From: JAVVHH01 sp965199665
GTDB lineage: Bacteria > Pseudomonadota > Alphaproteobacteria > Acetobacterales > Acetobacteraceae
Assembly (NCBI GenBank): GCA_965199665.1
Contig: OZ241208.1
Coordinates: 1,302,001 to 1,366,000, forward strand
Direction: 5' to 3'
Length of the DNA: 64,000 bases
Shown: positions 27,195 to 36,775 of the stretch, in pieces
Position numbering within the stretch: position 1 is the stretch's first letter
Layout: every line of letters begins with the position of its first letter
The notes under the pieces: generated by a model
What the model was told of the DNA's origin: nothing
Seen by the model: the letters and a program-made list of their open reading frames with translations, nothing else
The model's database searches: none
Translations under genes and position numbers: made by a program

Positions 27195-27620
27195 ATGTCT
27201 CAAGCTGCGACGAAGTCCTCGTCCGACGAGTTCCCCTTCACCCTGTCCGATGCCGAGTGGCGCCAGCGTTTGACGCCGGAGCAATACAAGGTCATGCGCG
27301 GCCACGGGACGGAGCGGGCCTGCACCAGCCCGCTGAACGCGGAGAAGCGGCAGGGCGTCTATCATTGCGTCGGCTGCGAGCGCACGCTGTTCGACACGTC
27401 GGCGAAGTTTGAGAGCGGCACGGGCTGGCCGAGTTTCTCCGCGCCGATCGACGACGCCGCCGTCGCCACGACCGAAGACCGCGGCTACGGCATGGTCCGC
27501 ACGGAAGTGCACTGCGCCGAGTGTGGCAGCCATTTGGGTCACGTCTTCCCCGACGGCCCGCGTCCGACCGGGCTGCGCTACTGCATGAATGGCGTCGCGC
27601 TGTCGTTCGAGCCCGCCTGA
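27195..27620 (+). CDS. msrB: Peptide-methionine (R)-S-oxide reductase MsrB
   Basis: A 141-residue enzyme that repairs methionine-R-sulfoxide in oxidised proteins. Two CXXC zinc pairs are present (CVGC and CAEC). ESGTGWPSF and the catalytic Cys block GLRYCMNGVALSF also match. The start at 27195 has TCGGAG about 6 bases upstream. An in-frame frame extends back into the TRAP gene but is a shadow. Confidence 0.95.
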   Translation: MSQAATKSSSDEFPFTLSDAEWRQRLTPEQYKVMRGHGTERACTSPLNAEKRQGVYHCVGCERTLFDTSAKFESGTGWPSFSAPIDDAAVATTEDRGYGMVRTEVHCAECGSHLGHVFPDGPRPTGLRYCMNGVALSFEPA

Positions 27621-27675
27621 GGCGTCGATGACGGTGAGCGGGTCTGCCGGGTCCAGGCCCGGCGGGGCCTGAGCC

Positions 27676-29823
27676 GTGGCCGTCGAGATCAAGGTCGGGC
27701 CGCCGCAACTCGCCATCCACCAGGGTTACACCGTCTGCGTCAGCGAGCCGGATGGCCAGATCATCGGGCCATCCGACAAGGGCGTGTATTTCTTCGATAC
27801 CCGCGTGATCAGCGCCTATGCCCTGTACGCCAACGGACAGAGCTGGGACCTGCTGAACAGCGGCGCGCCCGCCCATTACGGCGCCAAGATCTTCCTGGCC
27901 AATCGCCCGTTCGCCAGCGAAAGCGGCGACGTTCCGGCCCGGACCCTCTCCCTCGTGCTCACCCGCGTCATCGATGGCGGGATGCACGAAGGCATCGAGA
28001 TCACCAATCACGGCCGCACGCCGGTGCAGTTCAACCTCGAGTTGGCGCTGCGTAGCGACTTCGCCGACATCTTCGAGGTCAAGGCCGGTCGGAGCCTCCG
28101 CCGCGGCCGCATCGCGACCACCTGGTCGGACGACACGCAAACCCTGACCACGGCCTATCATAACGGCACCTTCTCTCGCGCCGTCGCCGTCTGTGCCCGC
28201 GCTGCCGACCCGGCGATGTATGCCAATGGCCGCCTCAGCATCACGCTGCTCCTGGCGCCCGGCGCCAGCTGGACCGGCTCCCTGCTCTACGACCTGTTCG
28301 ACGGCGAACGGCGCTACCCGGCCCCGGAGCTGTGCGACCTGGCGCCGCAGTCGCCGGGCGGCCAGGCATTGGAAGCCTGGCGCCAGCACTGCTCGCAACT
28401 GACGACGGGCACGCGCGGGGTGGGCCAACTGTTCGATCAGGCGGTTGAGGATCTCGCCGCCCTGCGCTTGCCCGTCGAGCATGCGGGCGGGGTGGCGGAG
28501 GTGCCGGCCGCCGGGTTGCCCTGGTTCGTCGCATTGTTCGGCCGCGACCCGATCATCGTGAGCTTGCAGACGATCACGCTAAACCCGGACCTCGCCCGCG
28601 CGACGCTCGATGTGCTGGGCGACTGGCAGGCGCAGGAGACCGATCCGTATCGGGACGCCGAACCCGGCAAGATCATGCACGAGCTGCGCCGCGGCGAGCT
28701 GGCCGCGCTCAAGCTCATTCCGCACACGCCCTATTACGGCACCGCCGACGCCACGCCGCTCTACCTGGTCCTTTTGCACGCGCTCTGGCGCGCCACCGGC
28801 GACCGCGAGCTCCTGACGCGCCATCTCGCCACAGCCGAGGGCTGTCTGTCCTGGATCGACGATTACGGCGACCGCGACGGCGACGGCTTCCAGGAATACG
28901 GCACCCGCTCGGGGGAGGGCTACGAGAACGTCGGTTGGAAAGACTCAGGCGAGGCCGTCGTCGATACCGACGGCGGCAATGTCTCCAAGCCCAAGGCACT
29001 GTGCGAGCTTCAGGGCTACGTCTATGCCGCCTGGCGCGGCGCCGCCGAACTCTACCGCGCGATGGGCGAGCCGGATCGTGCCGCCGCGCTCGACACCAAG
29101 GCCGACGCGCTGTTCGACCGGTTCAACGTCGCTTTCTGGAACGAGGCGGAGGGCTTCTACGCCTACTGCCTCGATGGCGAGAAGCGCCCGATCTGGACGG
29201 TTGCCTCTAATGCCGGGCATCTCCTCTGGTCCGGTATCGTGCCACCCGACCGCGCGGCCCGCGTCGTCGAGCGCCTGCTCCGTCCCGACATGTGGAGCGG
29301 GTGGGGCATCCGCACGCTCACCCGGGACAACCCGACCTACAACCCGTACTCCTACCAGAACGGCTCGGTCTGGCCTCACGACAACAGCCTGATCGCCCTG
29401 GGTTTTGCCCGCTATGGCTTCAAGGCCGAGGTCGGCCGCATCGCGCACGATATCAATCTCGCCGCCAGCTTCTTCGTTCAGCGCCAGCTGCCCGAACTCT
29501 ACTCCGGCATGCAGCGCGACGGCACCAGCTTCCCCGTCCAGTATTTGGGTGCCAACGTTCCGCAGGCCTGGGCGGCCGGGTCCGTCTTTGCCCTGCTTCA
29601 GGCCATGCTCGGCCTGGAACTCGATGCGCCCAATCGTTCGCTGACAGTGGACCCTGAGTTGCCGGACTGGCTGCCCGATCTCACGCTCCGCAATCTCCGC
29701 CTCGGCGCCGAAACCTTCGATCTCGCTTTTGCCCGCACACCAGACGGCACCACGGTCCAGGTTCTGCGCGGCGACCCGGCGGTCCTTCGCCGCCGCACGC
29801 CCGAGCCCTCCGCCACGACCTGA
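27676..29823 (+). CDS. Amylo-alpha-1,6-glucosidase / glycogen-debranching-type protein
   Basis: A 715-residue protein with an N-terminal beta-sandwich (GDE_N_bis type: SDKGVYFFDTRVISAYALYANGQ) up to about residue 230. An (alpha/alpha)6-barrel glucosidase domain of the GDE_C family follows, with the FGRDPIIVSLQTI block and PYSYQNGSVWPHDNSLIALGF. Stand-alone proteins of this type occur widely in Proteobacteria and are annotated as glycogen debranching enzymes, but substrates are little tested. The start is GTG. No other glycogen genes lie nearby. Confidence 0.88.
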   Translation: MAVEIKVGPPQLAIHQGYTVCVSEPDGQIIGPSDKGVYFFDTRVISAYALYANGQSWDLLNSGAPAHYGAKIFLANRPFASESGDVPARTLSLVLTRVIDGGMHEGIEITNHGRTPVQFNLELALRSDFADIFEVKAGRSLRRGRIATTWSDDTQTLTTAYHNGTFSRAVAVCARAADPAMYANGRLSITLLLAPGASWTGSLLYDLFDGERRYPAPELCDLAPQSPGGQALEAWRQHCSQLTTGTRGVGQLFDQAVEDLAALRLPVEHAGGVAEVPAAGLPWFVALFGRDPIIVSLQTITLNPDLARATLDVLGDWQAQETDPYRDAEPGKIMHELRRGELAALKLIPHTPYYGTADATPLYLVLLHALWRATGDRELLTRHLATAEGCLSWIDDYGDRDGDGFQEYGTRSGEGYENVGWKDSGEAVVDTDGGNVSKPKALCELQGYVYAAWRGAAELYRAMGEPDRAAALDTKADALFDRFNVAFWNEAEGFYAYCLDGEKRPIWTVASNAGHLLWSGIVPPDRAARVVERLLRPDMWSGWGIRTLTRDNPTYNPYSYQNGSVWPHDNSLIALGFARYGFKAEVGRIAHDINLAASFFVQRQLPELYSGMQRDGTSFPVQYLGANVPQAWAAGSVFALLQAMLGLELDAPNRSLTVDPELPDWLPDLTLRNLRLGAETFDLAFARTPDGTTVQVLRGDPAVLRRRTPEPSATT

Positions 29824-29847
29824 GGCCCGCGGGCGGCGTCCTGCTGG

Positions 29848-31098
29848 TCAGCCTTCCTCCGGCTCGACCCCGTTCAGTAGCTCGAGTTGCCAGACCATCT
29901 CATCGTCGCTCAGCGGAAACTTCCCCTCCGACGTGGCGGTCAGCGTCACCTCCGGGCCGAACTGCGCCAGCAAGCGCTGAATGTCGGCCGCCAGTCCCAT
30001 GCTGAAGCCGCCGCGCCAGACCACGCTGACCAGTGCCTTGGCGCTGCGCAACTCCAGCAATCGCTCGATCTTCGAGAGGGCGACGCCGCTGCAAACGGCG
30101 AGCTGCGCCAGCAACAGCCGCGTGTCTCCAGCGCGCGCGGCGTCGCGCAGTGCCGCCTCGTCCAGGGTGCCGGCCGCTCGGAGCTGCTGGACCTGGCGAA
30201 CCAGGACGTCGTCGTTGCCGCCCGATCGCAGTGCCAGGCGCTGGCGGACGATCTCCAGCTTGGCCGGCTCCAGGTCGGCGCGCGTTGCCAGGATGTGCAG
30301 CAGGTCGCAGGTGATGAACTCCGACAGCGCGCGAACCGCGCCCACGCTCAGCGAGGGGCGGCGGACCAGTGGCGCGTGCCACTCGATGTGATCGGGGGCG
30401 CGCCCGACCAGCAGGTCGAGCATGGACTCCCGGATGCACGCCGACTGGTTGTGCAGCAGCGCCTTGATGGTCGGCACGTCGGCCTGTTGGACGATAGCGT
30501 CCGTGACGGCCGTGCTCAGCCGCTTGCGACTGGCCACCGACTCCGCCGCACTGGCGGATTGAGGCGTGGCGATGATGGCGAGCAGGTCGGCGTCGCTCAA
30601 CAGCGGCGACAGCCGGATCACGCGGTCGCTGACCTCGGCGACGCCATCATGGGCCAGCTGCAGCACCACGTCGTGCGGTGCGGTGTCCACGGAGGCGAGC
30701 TCGTCCGCAATGGCGACGCGGACGCGGATGGCCTCGTCCATTGCCAAAGCGCGCAGGGTTCGGTGGACATGCTGCGTCGCGGCGTCCTGATCCGCCGAGG
30801 CGAGGTCGCCCAGGAGGCGGGCGACCCGGCTCGCGAGCAGGGCGCGCACCCGTTCGTCCTCGTCGGCGATCAGGATGGCATCCACCACCGGGTCGCACCG
30901 GCCGCTCAGCGCCACCGTGGCGCGGACGATGATGTCGGGGTCGCGGGCGTACTCGCGAAGGGTGACGAGAGGGCAGTCGTGCCTTGCGGCGCGCCGGACC
31001 CGGTCGGCTGGCGCAACCCGGTCGAGCGATGGCGGCGGGGGAGGGGCTTCGTCGGCCGCCGGCTCCGGGATCAGATGCACGACCTCCAGCGAGCTCAT
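29848..31098 (-). CDS. DUF2336 domain protein
   Basis: A 416-residue, mostly helical protein of the alphaproteobacterial DUF2336 family with HEAT-like repeats, for example VRATVALSGRCDPVVDAILI and RVRVAIADELASVDT. A Pro-rich segment lies at residues 18-25. The ATG at 31098 overlaps the stop of the diguanylate cyclase gene (ATGA), so the two are coupled. The molecular function of DUF2336 is unknown. A longer frame reaching 32406 is the shadow of the cyclase gene. Confidence 0.85.
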   Translation of the reverse strand: MSSLEVVHLIPEPAADEAPPPPPSLDRVAPADRVRRAARHDCPLVTLREYARDPDIIVRATVALSGRCDPVVDAILIADEDERVRALLASRVARLLGDLASADQDAATQHVHRTLRALAMDEAIRVRVAIADELASVDTAPHDVVLQLAHDGVAEVSDRVIRLSPLLSDADLLAIIATPQSASAAESVASRKRLSTAVTDAIVQQADVPTIKALLHNQSACIRESMLDLLVGRAPDHIEWHAPLVRRPSLSVGAVRALSEFITCDLLHILATRADLEPAKLEIVRQRLALRSGGNDDVLVRQVQQLRAAGTLDEAALRDAARAGDTRLLLAQLAVCSGVALSKIERLLELRSAKALVSVVWRGGFSMGLAADIQRLLAQFGPEVTLTATSEGKFPLSDDEMVWQLELLNGVEPEEG

Positions 31099-32477
31099 GC
31101 GAGACGTTCGGGGTTGGACACCCGCCAGTGCCCGCCGCCGTTTCGCTTGACCTCGTACATCGCGAGGTCGGCGCGTTGGATGAGGTCGTCGAGTTCCTCG
31201 CCCTCGCCGGGCTGGCGGCAGGCGATGCCGATCGACATGGTCAGGCCGGGCTGGCCGGGCAGGGCGAACTCGGCCGCGTCCTGCGGGAAGCTGAGCCGGA
31301 GGTGCTCGGCCCGTTCCGCGGCCGTGAGCCCGTCGAAGCCATCCAGCCATAGCGCGAACTCGTCCCCGCCCAGGCGCGCCACGAGGTCGGACGGGCGCAC
31401 CATACGGCGCAGGATCGTGCTGGTCAGCACCAGCGCCGCGTCGCCCACCTCGTGGCCGAGCTGGTCGTTCAACGGTTTGAGCCGGTCCAGATCGACGAAC
31501 ATCAGCGTGCCGGGCAGTCCCTCGCGCTCCAGCCGGTCGATCCGGCGTTGCGCCTCGTCCACGAAAGCTCGCCGATTGAGCAGCCCGGTCAGCGAATCCG
31601 TGCGTGCCTGACGCGCCAACTCGCGCTGGATGGTCTCGTGCTCCAGCACCACGCGGACGAGCGCGGTCACGGAGCCGAGCAGCAGGTGGTCGTCGGAGTC
31701 CCAGCCGTGTTCCCGCATCGGCCGCCACACGACGAGATGGCAGACCTGGCCGAACCGGGTCGAGCTCCGGCAGGTCAGCACCGTGTGGCCGGAGGGCAGG
31801 TCGATGCGGAACGGCGTCGTCCGCACCGAGGCGCGCAACAGGGGCAGCAGATCGGGCAGCAGGAAGGTAGGCGGCTCGCCGCAATCGTGCAGCACCGGCT
31901 CGGCATCCAGCGACTCGTCGAGGTCGATGATGGCAGCGCCCGTGCCGCCGAGAGCACGGAGGGAGGTGCCCAGCATGGCGCTCACCACGCGCGGTGCCAG
32001 GATTTCCTGCCGCATCTGCGCCAGGATGTGGTCCATCACCTTGGCCCGCCGGAGCGCGGCGGCCGCCAGCATCTCCTTCTGCTCTCGTAAGGTCACGTTG
32101 GAGGCCACCGCCCGCGCGCCGATGCAACGGCCGGCCTCGTCCAGGATGGGGGCGGACGAGAACGCAAGGCACACCTTCTCCTGGGCGGCCGTGGTGATCC
32201 AACTGCGGCGATGGCGGATGCCCAACGAGAGAAGGAACGGGTCCGGCAGGCTCGTCTCGAGGGGAAAGAAGATGGAAGCCGCCTGCCGCCCGAGCAGGTC
32301 TTCCGCCTTCATGCCCAGCACGTCGTCCGGCGCGATGAAGCTCAGCAGCCCGTCCGCATCCACTTCGAAGGCGATGTCGGCCGCCAGCGCGCCGAAGTCG
32401 CGCCACCGCCGCCGGCTCTCGAGGAGAACCTGGCTCAACTGATCGACCGTGTCGGCCTCCGGATCCATTGCTCGCAT
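31095..32477 (-). CDS. PAS/GGDEF diguanylate cyclase
   Basis: A 460-residue protein. A PAS-like N-terminal sensor region covers about residues 20-140, and a second, poorly defined region about 140-290. The GGDEF domain has DSLTGLLNRRAF, FVDLDRLKPLND and an intact active site RLGGDEF. The product-inhibition I-site RPSD lies exactly five residues before GGDEF. It should therefore make c-di-GMP and be feedback-inhibited. No membrane span is visible, so it is cytosolic. It is coupled to a DUF2336 gene. Confidence 0.92.
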   Translation of the reverse strand: MRAMDPEADTVDQLSQVLLESRRRWRDFGALAADIAFEVDADGLLSFIAPDDVLGMKAEDLLGRQAASIFFPLETSLPDPFLLSLGIRHRRSWITTAAQEKVCLAFSSAPILDEAGRCIGARAVASNVTLREQKEMLAAAALRRAKVMDHILAQMRQEILAPRVVSAMLGTSLRALGGTGAAIIDLDESLDAEPVLHDCGEPPTFLLPDLLPLLRASVRTTPFRIDLPSGHTVLTCRSSTRFGQVCHLVVWRPMREHGWDSDDHLLLGSVTALVRVVLEHETIQRELARQARTDSLTGLLNRRAFVDEAQRRIDRLEREGLPGTLMFVDLDRLKPLNDQLGHEVGDAALVLTSTILRRMVRPSDLVARLGGDEFALWLDGFDGLTAAERAEHLRLSFPQDAAEFALPGQPGLTMSIGIACRQPGEGEELDDLIQRADLAMYEVKRNGGGHWRVSNPERLA

Positions 32478-32621
32478 CGTTCGCCGTTCCTGACTGCCGA
32501 TACTCTAAGGCCCAGTGGTGAACGGATAGTTACCGTCCGCCGCCTTACATCCCGGGGCGCGCGTTGACAGCCAAGCCACCCTGTTTACATGGTCCCCGCC
32601 GACAGCAGGCCAGGACGCCCC

Positions 32622-33458
32622 ATGCAAGACCACCCGCTACGCCCCGCGATCGAGCGCCTCTGGGAAGACCGCCAGAGCCTGGACGCCTCCACCACGGGCG
32701 CCGCGCGCGAGCAGGTCGACGCCGTGCTGGACGCGCTGGACAGCGGCACGCTCCGGGTCGCCTCGCCGGATCCGTCGGGATGGGTCGTGCACGAATGGCT
32801 GAAGAAGGCCGTGCTGCTGTCGTTCCGGCTGAACGACTCCGTCCCGATGGACGGGGGCAGCGCGCCCGTATTCGACAAGGTGCGGCTCAAGACGGAGGGA
32901 TGGGGCGCGAACCGGTTCGCGGAGGCCGGGTTCCGCGCGGTGCCGGGCGCGGTGGTCCGCCGCAGCGCCTACGTGGCGCCGGGCGTGATCCTGATGCCGA
33001 GCTTCGTCAACGTCGGCGCCTATGTCGGCGAGGGCACCATGGTCGATACCTGGGCCACCGTCGGCTCGTGCGCGCAGGTGGGCAAGAACTGTCACCTGAG
33101 CGGCGGCGTCGGCCTCGGTGGCGTGTTGGAGCCGTTGCAGGCCAACCCGACCATCATCGAGGACGATTGTTTCATCGGCGCGCGCTCGGAGGTTGTCGAG
33201 GGCGTGGTGGTCGAACGCGGCGCCGTGCTGGCCATGGGCGTGTTCATCAGCAGCTCCACCAAGATCGTCGACCGCACGACCGGCGCCATCACCACCGGCC
33301 GCGTGCCGGCCTACTCCGTTGTCGTGCCCGGCACGCTCCCCGGCAAGGCCCTGCCGGACGGTTCGCCCGGCCCGTCGCTGGCCTGCGCCGTGATCGTGAA
33401 GCGCGTCGATGCGCAGACCCGCGCAAAGACCGCGATCAACGACCTGCTGCGCGACTAA
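32622..33458 (+). CDS. dapD: Tetrahydrodipicolinate N-succinyltransferase DapD
   Basis: A 278-residue left-handed beta-helix acyltransferase of the succinylase lysine/diaminopimelate pathway. An N-terminal helical domain (AIERLWEDRQSLD) is followed by hexapeptide repeats from about residue 110 (VVRRSAYVAPGVILMPSFVN, then GEGTMVDTWATVGSCAQVG). An AGGA site lies 8 bases before the ATG at 32622; an in-frame ATG at 32589 adds 11 non-conserved residues. dapE follows at once. Confidence 0.96.
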   Translation: MQDHPLRPAIERLWEDRQSLDASTTGAAREQVDAVLDALDSGTLRVASPDPSGWVVHEWLKKAVLLSFRLNDSVPMDGGSAPVFDKVRLKTEGWGANRFAEAGFRAVPGAVVRRSAYVAPGVILMPSFVNVGAYVGEGTMVDTWATVGSCAQVGKNCHLSGGVGLGGVLEPLQANPTIIEDDCFIGARSEVVEGVVVERGAVLAMGVFISSSTKIVDRTTGAITTGRVPAYSVVVPGTLPGKALPDGSPGPSLACAVIVKRVDAQTRAKTAINDLLRD

Positions 33459-33459
33459 G

Positions 33460-34566
33460 GTGGACCCGCTCCCGCTCGCGCAAGCCCTGATCCGCTGCCC
33501 GTCCGTCACCCCGGCGGACAGCGGCGCGCAGGCGGTGCTGGACGACGCGCTCGCCCCGCTCGGCTTCGCGGTGCATCACCTCCGCTTCGGCACCACGCCC
33601 AACCTGTTCGCCCGGCTCGGCACCGGCGCGCCGCATCTCTGCTTCGCCGGCCATACGGACGTGGTCCCGCCCGGATCCACCGGCTGGACGGCCGACCCCT
33701 TCGCCGGCGACGTGCGGGACGACCGGCTGATCGGCCGCGGCGCCTGCGACATGAAGGGCGGGATCGCCGCCTTTGTCGCCGCCGCAGCCACCCATGCGCC
33801 CCGTCTGCGCGGCTCGATCAGCCTGCTCATCACCGGGGACGAGGAAGGCCCCGCCACCGACGGCACCGTGCGCGTGCTCGACTGGATGGCGGCGAACGGC
33901 CACGTGCCGGATTTCTGCCTGGTCGGCGAGCCCACCAACCCGGCCGCGCTGGGCGACGTCATCAAGATCGGCCGCCGCGGTAGCCTCAACGCCACCCTTC
34001 GCGTGCACGGCACGCAGGGCCACAGCGCCTACCCGCACCAGGCCGACAACCCGGTGCACCGCCTCGTCCGCGCGCTGGCGGCGCTCACCGCCGCCCCGCT
34101 GGATGCCGGCACCGAGTGGTTCGAGCCGAGCACCCTGCAGATTACCAGCATCGACGTCGGGAACCCGGCCACCAACGTCATCCCCGCCGACGCCACCGCG
34201 CGGCTGAACATCCGTTTCAACGACAAGCACACGGGCGCCAGCCTGGAAGCCTGGCTGCGCGCCGCCGTTGCGCCGCACTGCCCGCGCGTCGAGCTCGACG
34301 TGTCCGTCAGCGGCGAAGCGTTCCTCACGCAGCCCGGCGAGCAGGTCGATCGCCTCCGCGCCGCCGTCGCCGCCTCGACCGGCCGCGAGCCCCGCCTCGA
34401 CACGGGCGGCGGCACGTCCGATGCGCGCTTCATCGCCCGCTACTGCCCGGTCGCCGAGTTCGGCCTGGTGGGCCGCACCATGCACAAGGCCGACGAGTCG
34501 GTGCCGGTCGAGGAACTGCGCCAGTTGGCGGACGTCTATCGCGCCGTGCTGGATGCCTTCGTGTGA
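33460..34566 (+). CDS. dapE: Succinyl-diaminopimelate desuccinylase DapE
   Basis: A 368-residue M20-family zinc hydrolase that makes LL-diaminopimelate. It shows CFAGHTDVVPPG (zinc His and Asp), GRGACDMKGG (bridging Asp), ITGDEEGPATDGT (catalytic Glu) and TGGGTSDARFIA. The GTG start lies one base after the dapD stop. The enzyme follows DapD in the same pathway after a transaminase step that is not encoded here. Confidence 0.96.
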   Translation: MDPLPLAQALIRCPSVTPADSGAQAVLDDALAPLGFAVHHLRFGTTPNLFARLGTGAPHLCFAGHTDVVPPGSTGWTADPFAGDVRDDRLIGRGACDMKGGIAAFVAAAATHAPRLRGSISLLITGDEEGPATDGTVRVLDWMAANGHVPDFCLVGEPTNPAALGDVIKIGRRGSLNATLRVHGTQGHSAYPHQADNPVHRLVRALAALTAAPLDAGTEWFEPSTLQITSIDVGNPATNVIPADATARLNIRFNDKHTGASLEAWLRAAVAPHCPRVELDVSVSGEAFLTQPGEQVDRLRAAVAASTGREPRLDTGGGTSDARFIARYCPVAEFGLVGRTMHKADESVPVEELRQLADVYRAVLDAFV

Positions 34567-35108
34567 GCGAGCGCCGCAATCCCCTCCTGGGCGTGGTCCG
34601 CGTCGCCCTCGGCAAGGCGGACGGGCTGGCGCAGTTCGGCACCGGCGTGCCGTCCTTCCTCAACAGCCTCGCGCCGTTGATCGCCTTTCCGCTCGCCGGC
34701 GCCCTGATCGAGGCCTACCGGGCGGACTGGCTCGGCGCCGCCTCCTTGATGCTGCTGACGCTGGTGGCCCAGCTGGCCCCGCCCGTCCTGTCCCACCTGT
34801 TCGCCAAGCGCTGGCAAGTCGAGGATCGCTGGCTGCATTACGCGACGGCCTACAACTGGTGCTACTGGGCCGTGCCGCTCGCCGGCATGGTGCTCACGAT
34901 CGGGTTCGCCTTGCTGGTGAGCGTCGGTTTGCCGGCACCGACGGCGGCGCAGGCCGTGCTGGGCTGCCTGGGGCTCTATAGCCTGTGGTTGAACTGGTTC
35001 GTGGCCCGGCACGCGCTCGGGGTCAGCCGGAAGCGGGCGGCAGTGCTGGTGGCCGGCGTCAACGCGGGCACGGCGCTGCTGGCGATCGGTCCGGCGCTGT
35101 TGGGCTGA
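34563..35108 (+). CDS. Conserved-looking multi-pass membrane protein
   Basis: A 181-residue protein with about five hydrophobic spans (near residues 27-48, 54-75, 95-125, 130-150, 157-178). It is rich in Trp and Tyr in the third and fourth (YNWCYWAVPLAG, LYSLWLNWF). I do not recognise the family. The GTG start overlaps the dapE stop (GTGA). The 3' end overlaps truA by 50 bases in convergent orientation. Confidence 0.75.
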   Translation: MSERRNPLLGVVRVALGKADGLAQFGTGVPSFLNSLAPLIAFPLAGALIEAYRADWLGAASLMLLTLVAQLAPPVLSHLFAKRWQVEDRWLHYATAYNWCYWAVPLAGMVLTIGFALLVSVGLPAPTAAQAVLGCLGLYSLWLNWFVARHALGVSRKRAAVLVAGVNAGTALLAIGPALLG

Positions 35109-35853
35109 ACGGATCGGCGGGGTAGGCGACCCCCGTCAGGGTCAACCCGTCCGGCGGCGCGGTCGGCCCCCCGGCGCGCCGATCCCGCGCCGCCAACGCC
35201 TCGGCCACCCGACCCGGCGGCCAGCGCCCTTCGCCCACCAGCTTGAGCGTGCCGACCATGTTGCGCACCTGATGGTGCAGGAAACTCCGCGCCGCGGCCC
35301 GCACCACGATCCGTTCGCCGCAGCGTTCGACCGTCAACCGGTCCAGCGTGCGGATCGGCGACTTGGCCTGGCACGCCGCCGCGCGGAACGAGCTGAAATC
35401 GTGCCGCCCGAGCAGGTGATCGGCGGCCGCCTGCATCGCGTCGGCGTCCACCGCCTGCGGCACGTGCCACACCCGCCGGTCGAGCCCCGGCCGGGCGCGG
35501 CGATTGAGGATGACATACGCGTAGCGACGCCCGACCGCGTCAAAGCGCGGGTTCCACTCGGCATCCACGGCGGCGGCCTGCAGCACGACGAAGGGGAGCG
35601 GCTTGAGGTGGTAGTTGACGGCCTCGCGCACCGTGCGCGCGTCGAACCGGTCCGGTAGATCGATCGCGGCGACCTGGCCGCTCGCATGCACGCCCGCATC
35701 GGTTCGTCCGGCAACCAGGCTGCGGACCGTCTCGCCCGCGAAGGCCGCCACCGCCGCTTCCAGCGCATCCTGCAGCGAGCCGCCGCCGGCCTGGCTCTGC
35801 CAGCCCACAAACCCCGCCCCGTCATATTCCAGCAGCAGCGCCCAGCGGGTCAC
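35059..35853 (-). CDS. truA: tRNA pseudouridine(38-40) synthase TruA
   Basis: A 264-residue enzyme that makes pseudouridine at positions 38-40 of tRNA anticodon arms. The catalytic block AGRTDAGVHASGQVAAID holds the nucleophilic Asp. LLEYDGAGFVGWQ opens the protein and SFLHHQVRNMVGTL is the C-terminal motif. The GTG start at 35853 lies 13 bases after the fmt stop. It is the third gene of def-fmt-truA. Confidence 0.96.
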   Translation of the reverse strand: MTRWALLLEYDGAGFVGWQSQAGGGSLQDALEAAVAAFAGETVRSLVAGRTDAGVHASGQVAAIDLPDRFDARTVREAVNYHLKPLPFVVLQAAAVDAEWNPRFDAVGRRYAYVILNRRARPGLDRRVWHVPQAVDADAMQAAADHLLGRHDFSSFRAAACQAKSPIRTLDRLTVERCGERIVVRAAARSFLHHQVRNMVGTLKLVGEGRWPPGRVAEALAARDRRAGGPTAPPDGLTLTGVAYPADPFSPTAPDRSPAAPCPR

Positions 35854-35866
35854 GTGAGCGGGTGCG

Positions 35867-36775
35867 TCACGCGAGAACGGTTCCGGGCGGGACCGCCATG
35901 CCGCGCAGCATGTCCGCCGCCGCCATCGGCCCGCGACCCGGCCGCTGCACCCGCAGCAGCCGCAACGCACCCTCGCCGCAGGCCACCAGCAGCCCGTCGT
36001 CCAGCGTCGTGCCGGGTGCGGCCATGCCCGTGCTGGGCTCCGGCCGCGCTTCGAGCACCTTGAGCGTTTCGCCGGCGAGCACGGTGAACGCGCCCGGCCA
36101 GGGCACGAGGCCGCGGACCTGCCGATCGAGCGCGTCGGCCGGCCGGTTCCAGTCGAGCCGGCCGTCGGCGCGGGTGAGCTTGGGCGCGTAGGTGACGCCG
36201 TCCTCCGGCTGCGGCTCCGGCATGTCGTCGTGTTCGAGTGTCTGTAGGATCAACCGCGCTCCGAGCTCGGCCAACTCGTCGTGCAAGGAGGCCGCGGTGG
36301 CGGTCGGGCCGATCGGGACCGCGGCGCGCCGCAGCATCGGCCCGGTGTCGAGCCCGGCCTCCATCTGCATGATGGTGATGCCGGTCTCGGCGTCACCGGC
36401 GAGCACGGCGGCCTGGATCGGCCCCGCGCCGCGCCATCGCGGCAGCAGGCTGCCATGGATGTTGAGGCAGCCGCGGGCGGGCGCGTCCAGGAAGTCCTGC
36501 GGCAGGATGAGCCCGTAGGCGGCCACCACCGCGGCATCGAGCCGCAGCGCTTGGAACGCGGCCAACTCCTCGGGCTCGCGCCGCAGCCGGGCGGGGGTGC
36601 GCACGGGCAGCCCGAGCCGCAGCGCTTCGGCATGGACGGGGCAGGGGGTCAGTTGCTGGCCACGCCCGGCAGGCCGCGGCGGCTGGCAGTAGACGGCGAC
36701 CACCTCGTGCGCCCCGTGCAGCGCGCGGAGCGCGGGCAGCGCGAAGGCCGGGCTGCCCATCACGGCGAGTCTCAT
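35867..36775 (-). CDS. fmt: Methionyl-tRNA formyltransferase Fmt
   Basis: A 302-residue enzyme that formylates initiator Met-tRNA. It shows the Rossmann start MRLAVMGSPAFALPAL, the SLLPRWRGAGPIQAAVLAGD active-site block with NIHGSLLPRW, and a C-terminal OB-like domain with VRGLVPWPGAFTVL. The start overlaps the def stop as ATGA. The pair works at opposite ends of the formyl cycle. Confidence 0.96.
   Translation of the reverse strand: MRLAVMGSPAFALPALRALHGAHEVVAVYCQPPRPAGRGQQLTPCPVHAEALRLGLPVRTPARLRREPEELAAFQALRLDAAVVAAYGLILPQDFLDAPARGCLNIHGSLLPRWRGAGPIQAAVLAGDAETGITIMQMEAGLDTGPMLRRAAVPIGPTATAASLHDELAELGARLILQTLEHDDMPEPQPEDGVTYAPKLTRADGRLDWNRPADALDRQVRGLVPWPGAFTVLAGETLKVLEARPEPSTGMAAPGTTLDDGLLVACGEGALRLLRVQRPGRGPMAAADMLRGMAVPPGTVLA

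Noticed and set aside
29848..32406. 852-codon frame joining DUF2336 to upstream sequence
   Set aside because: The part above 31098 is the out-of-frame shadow of the GGDEF gene. The ATGA overlap gives the real start.
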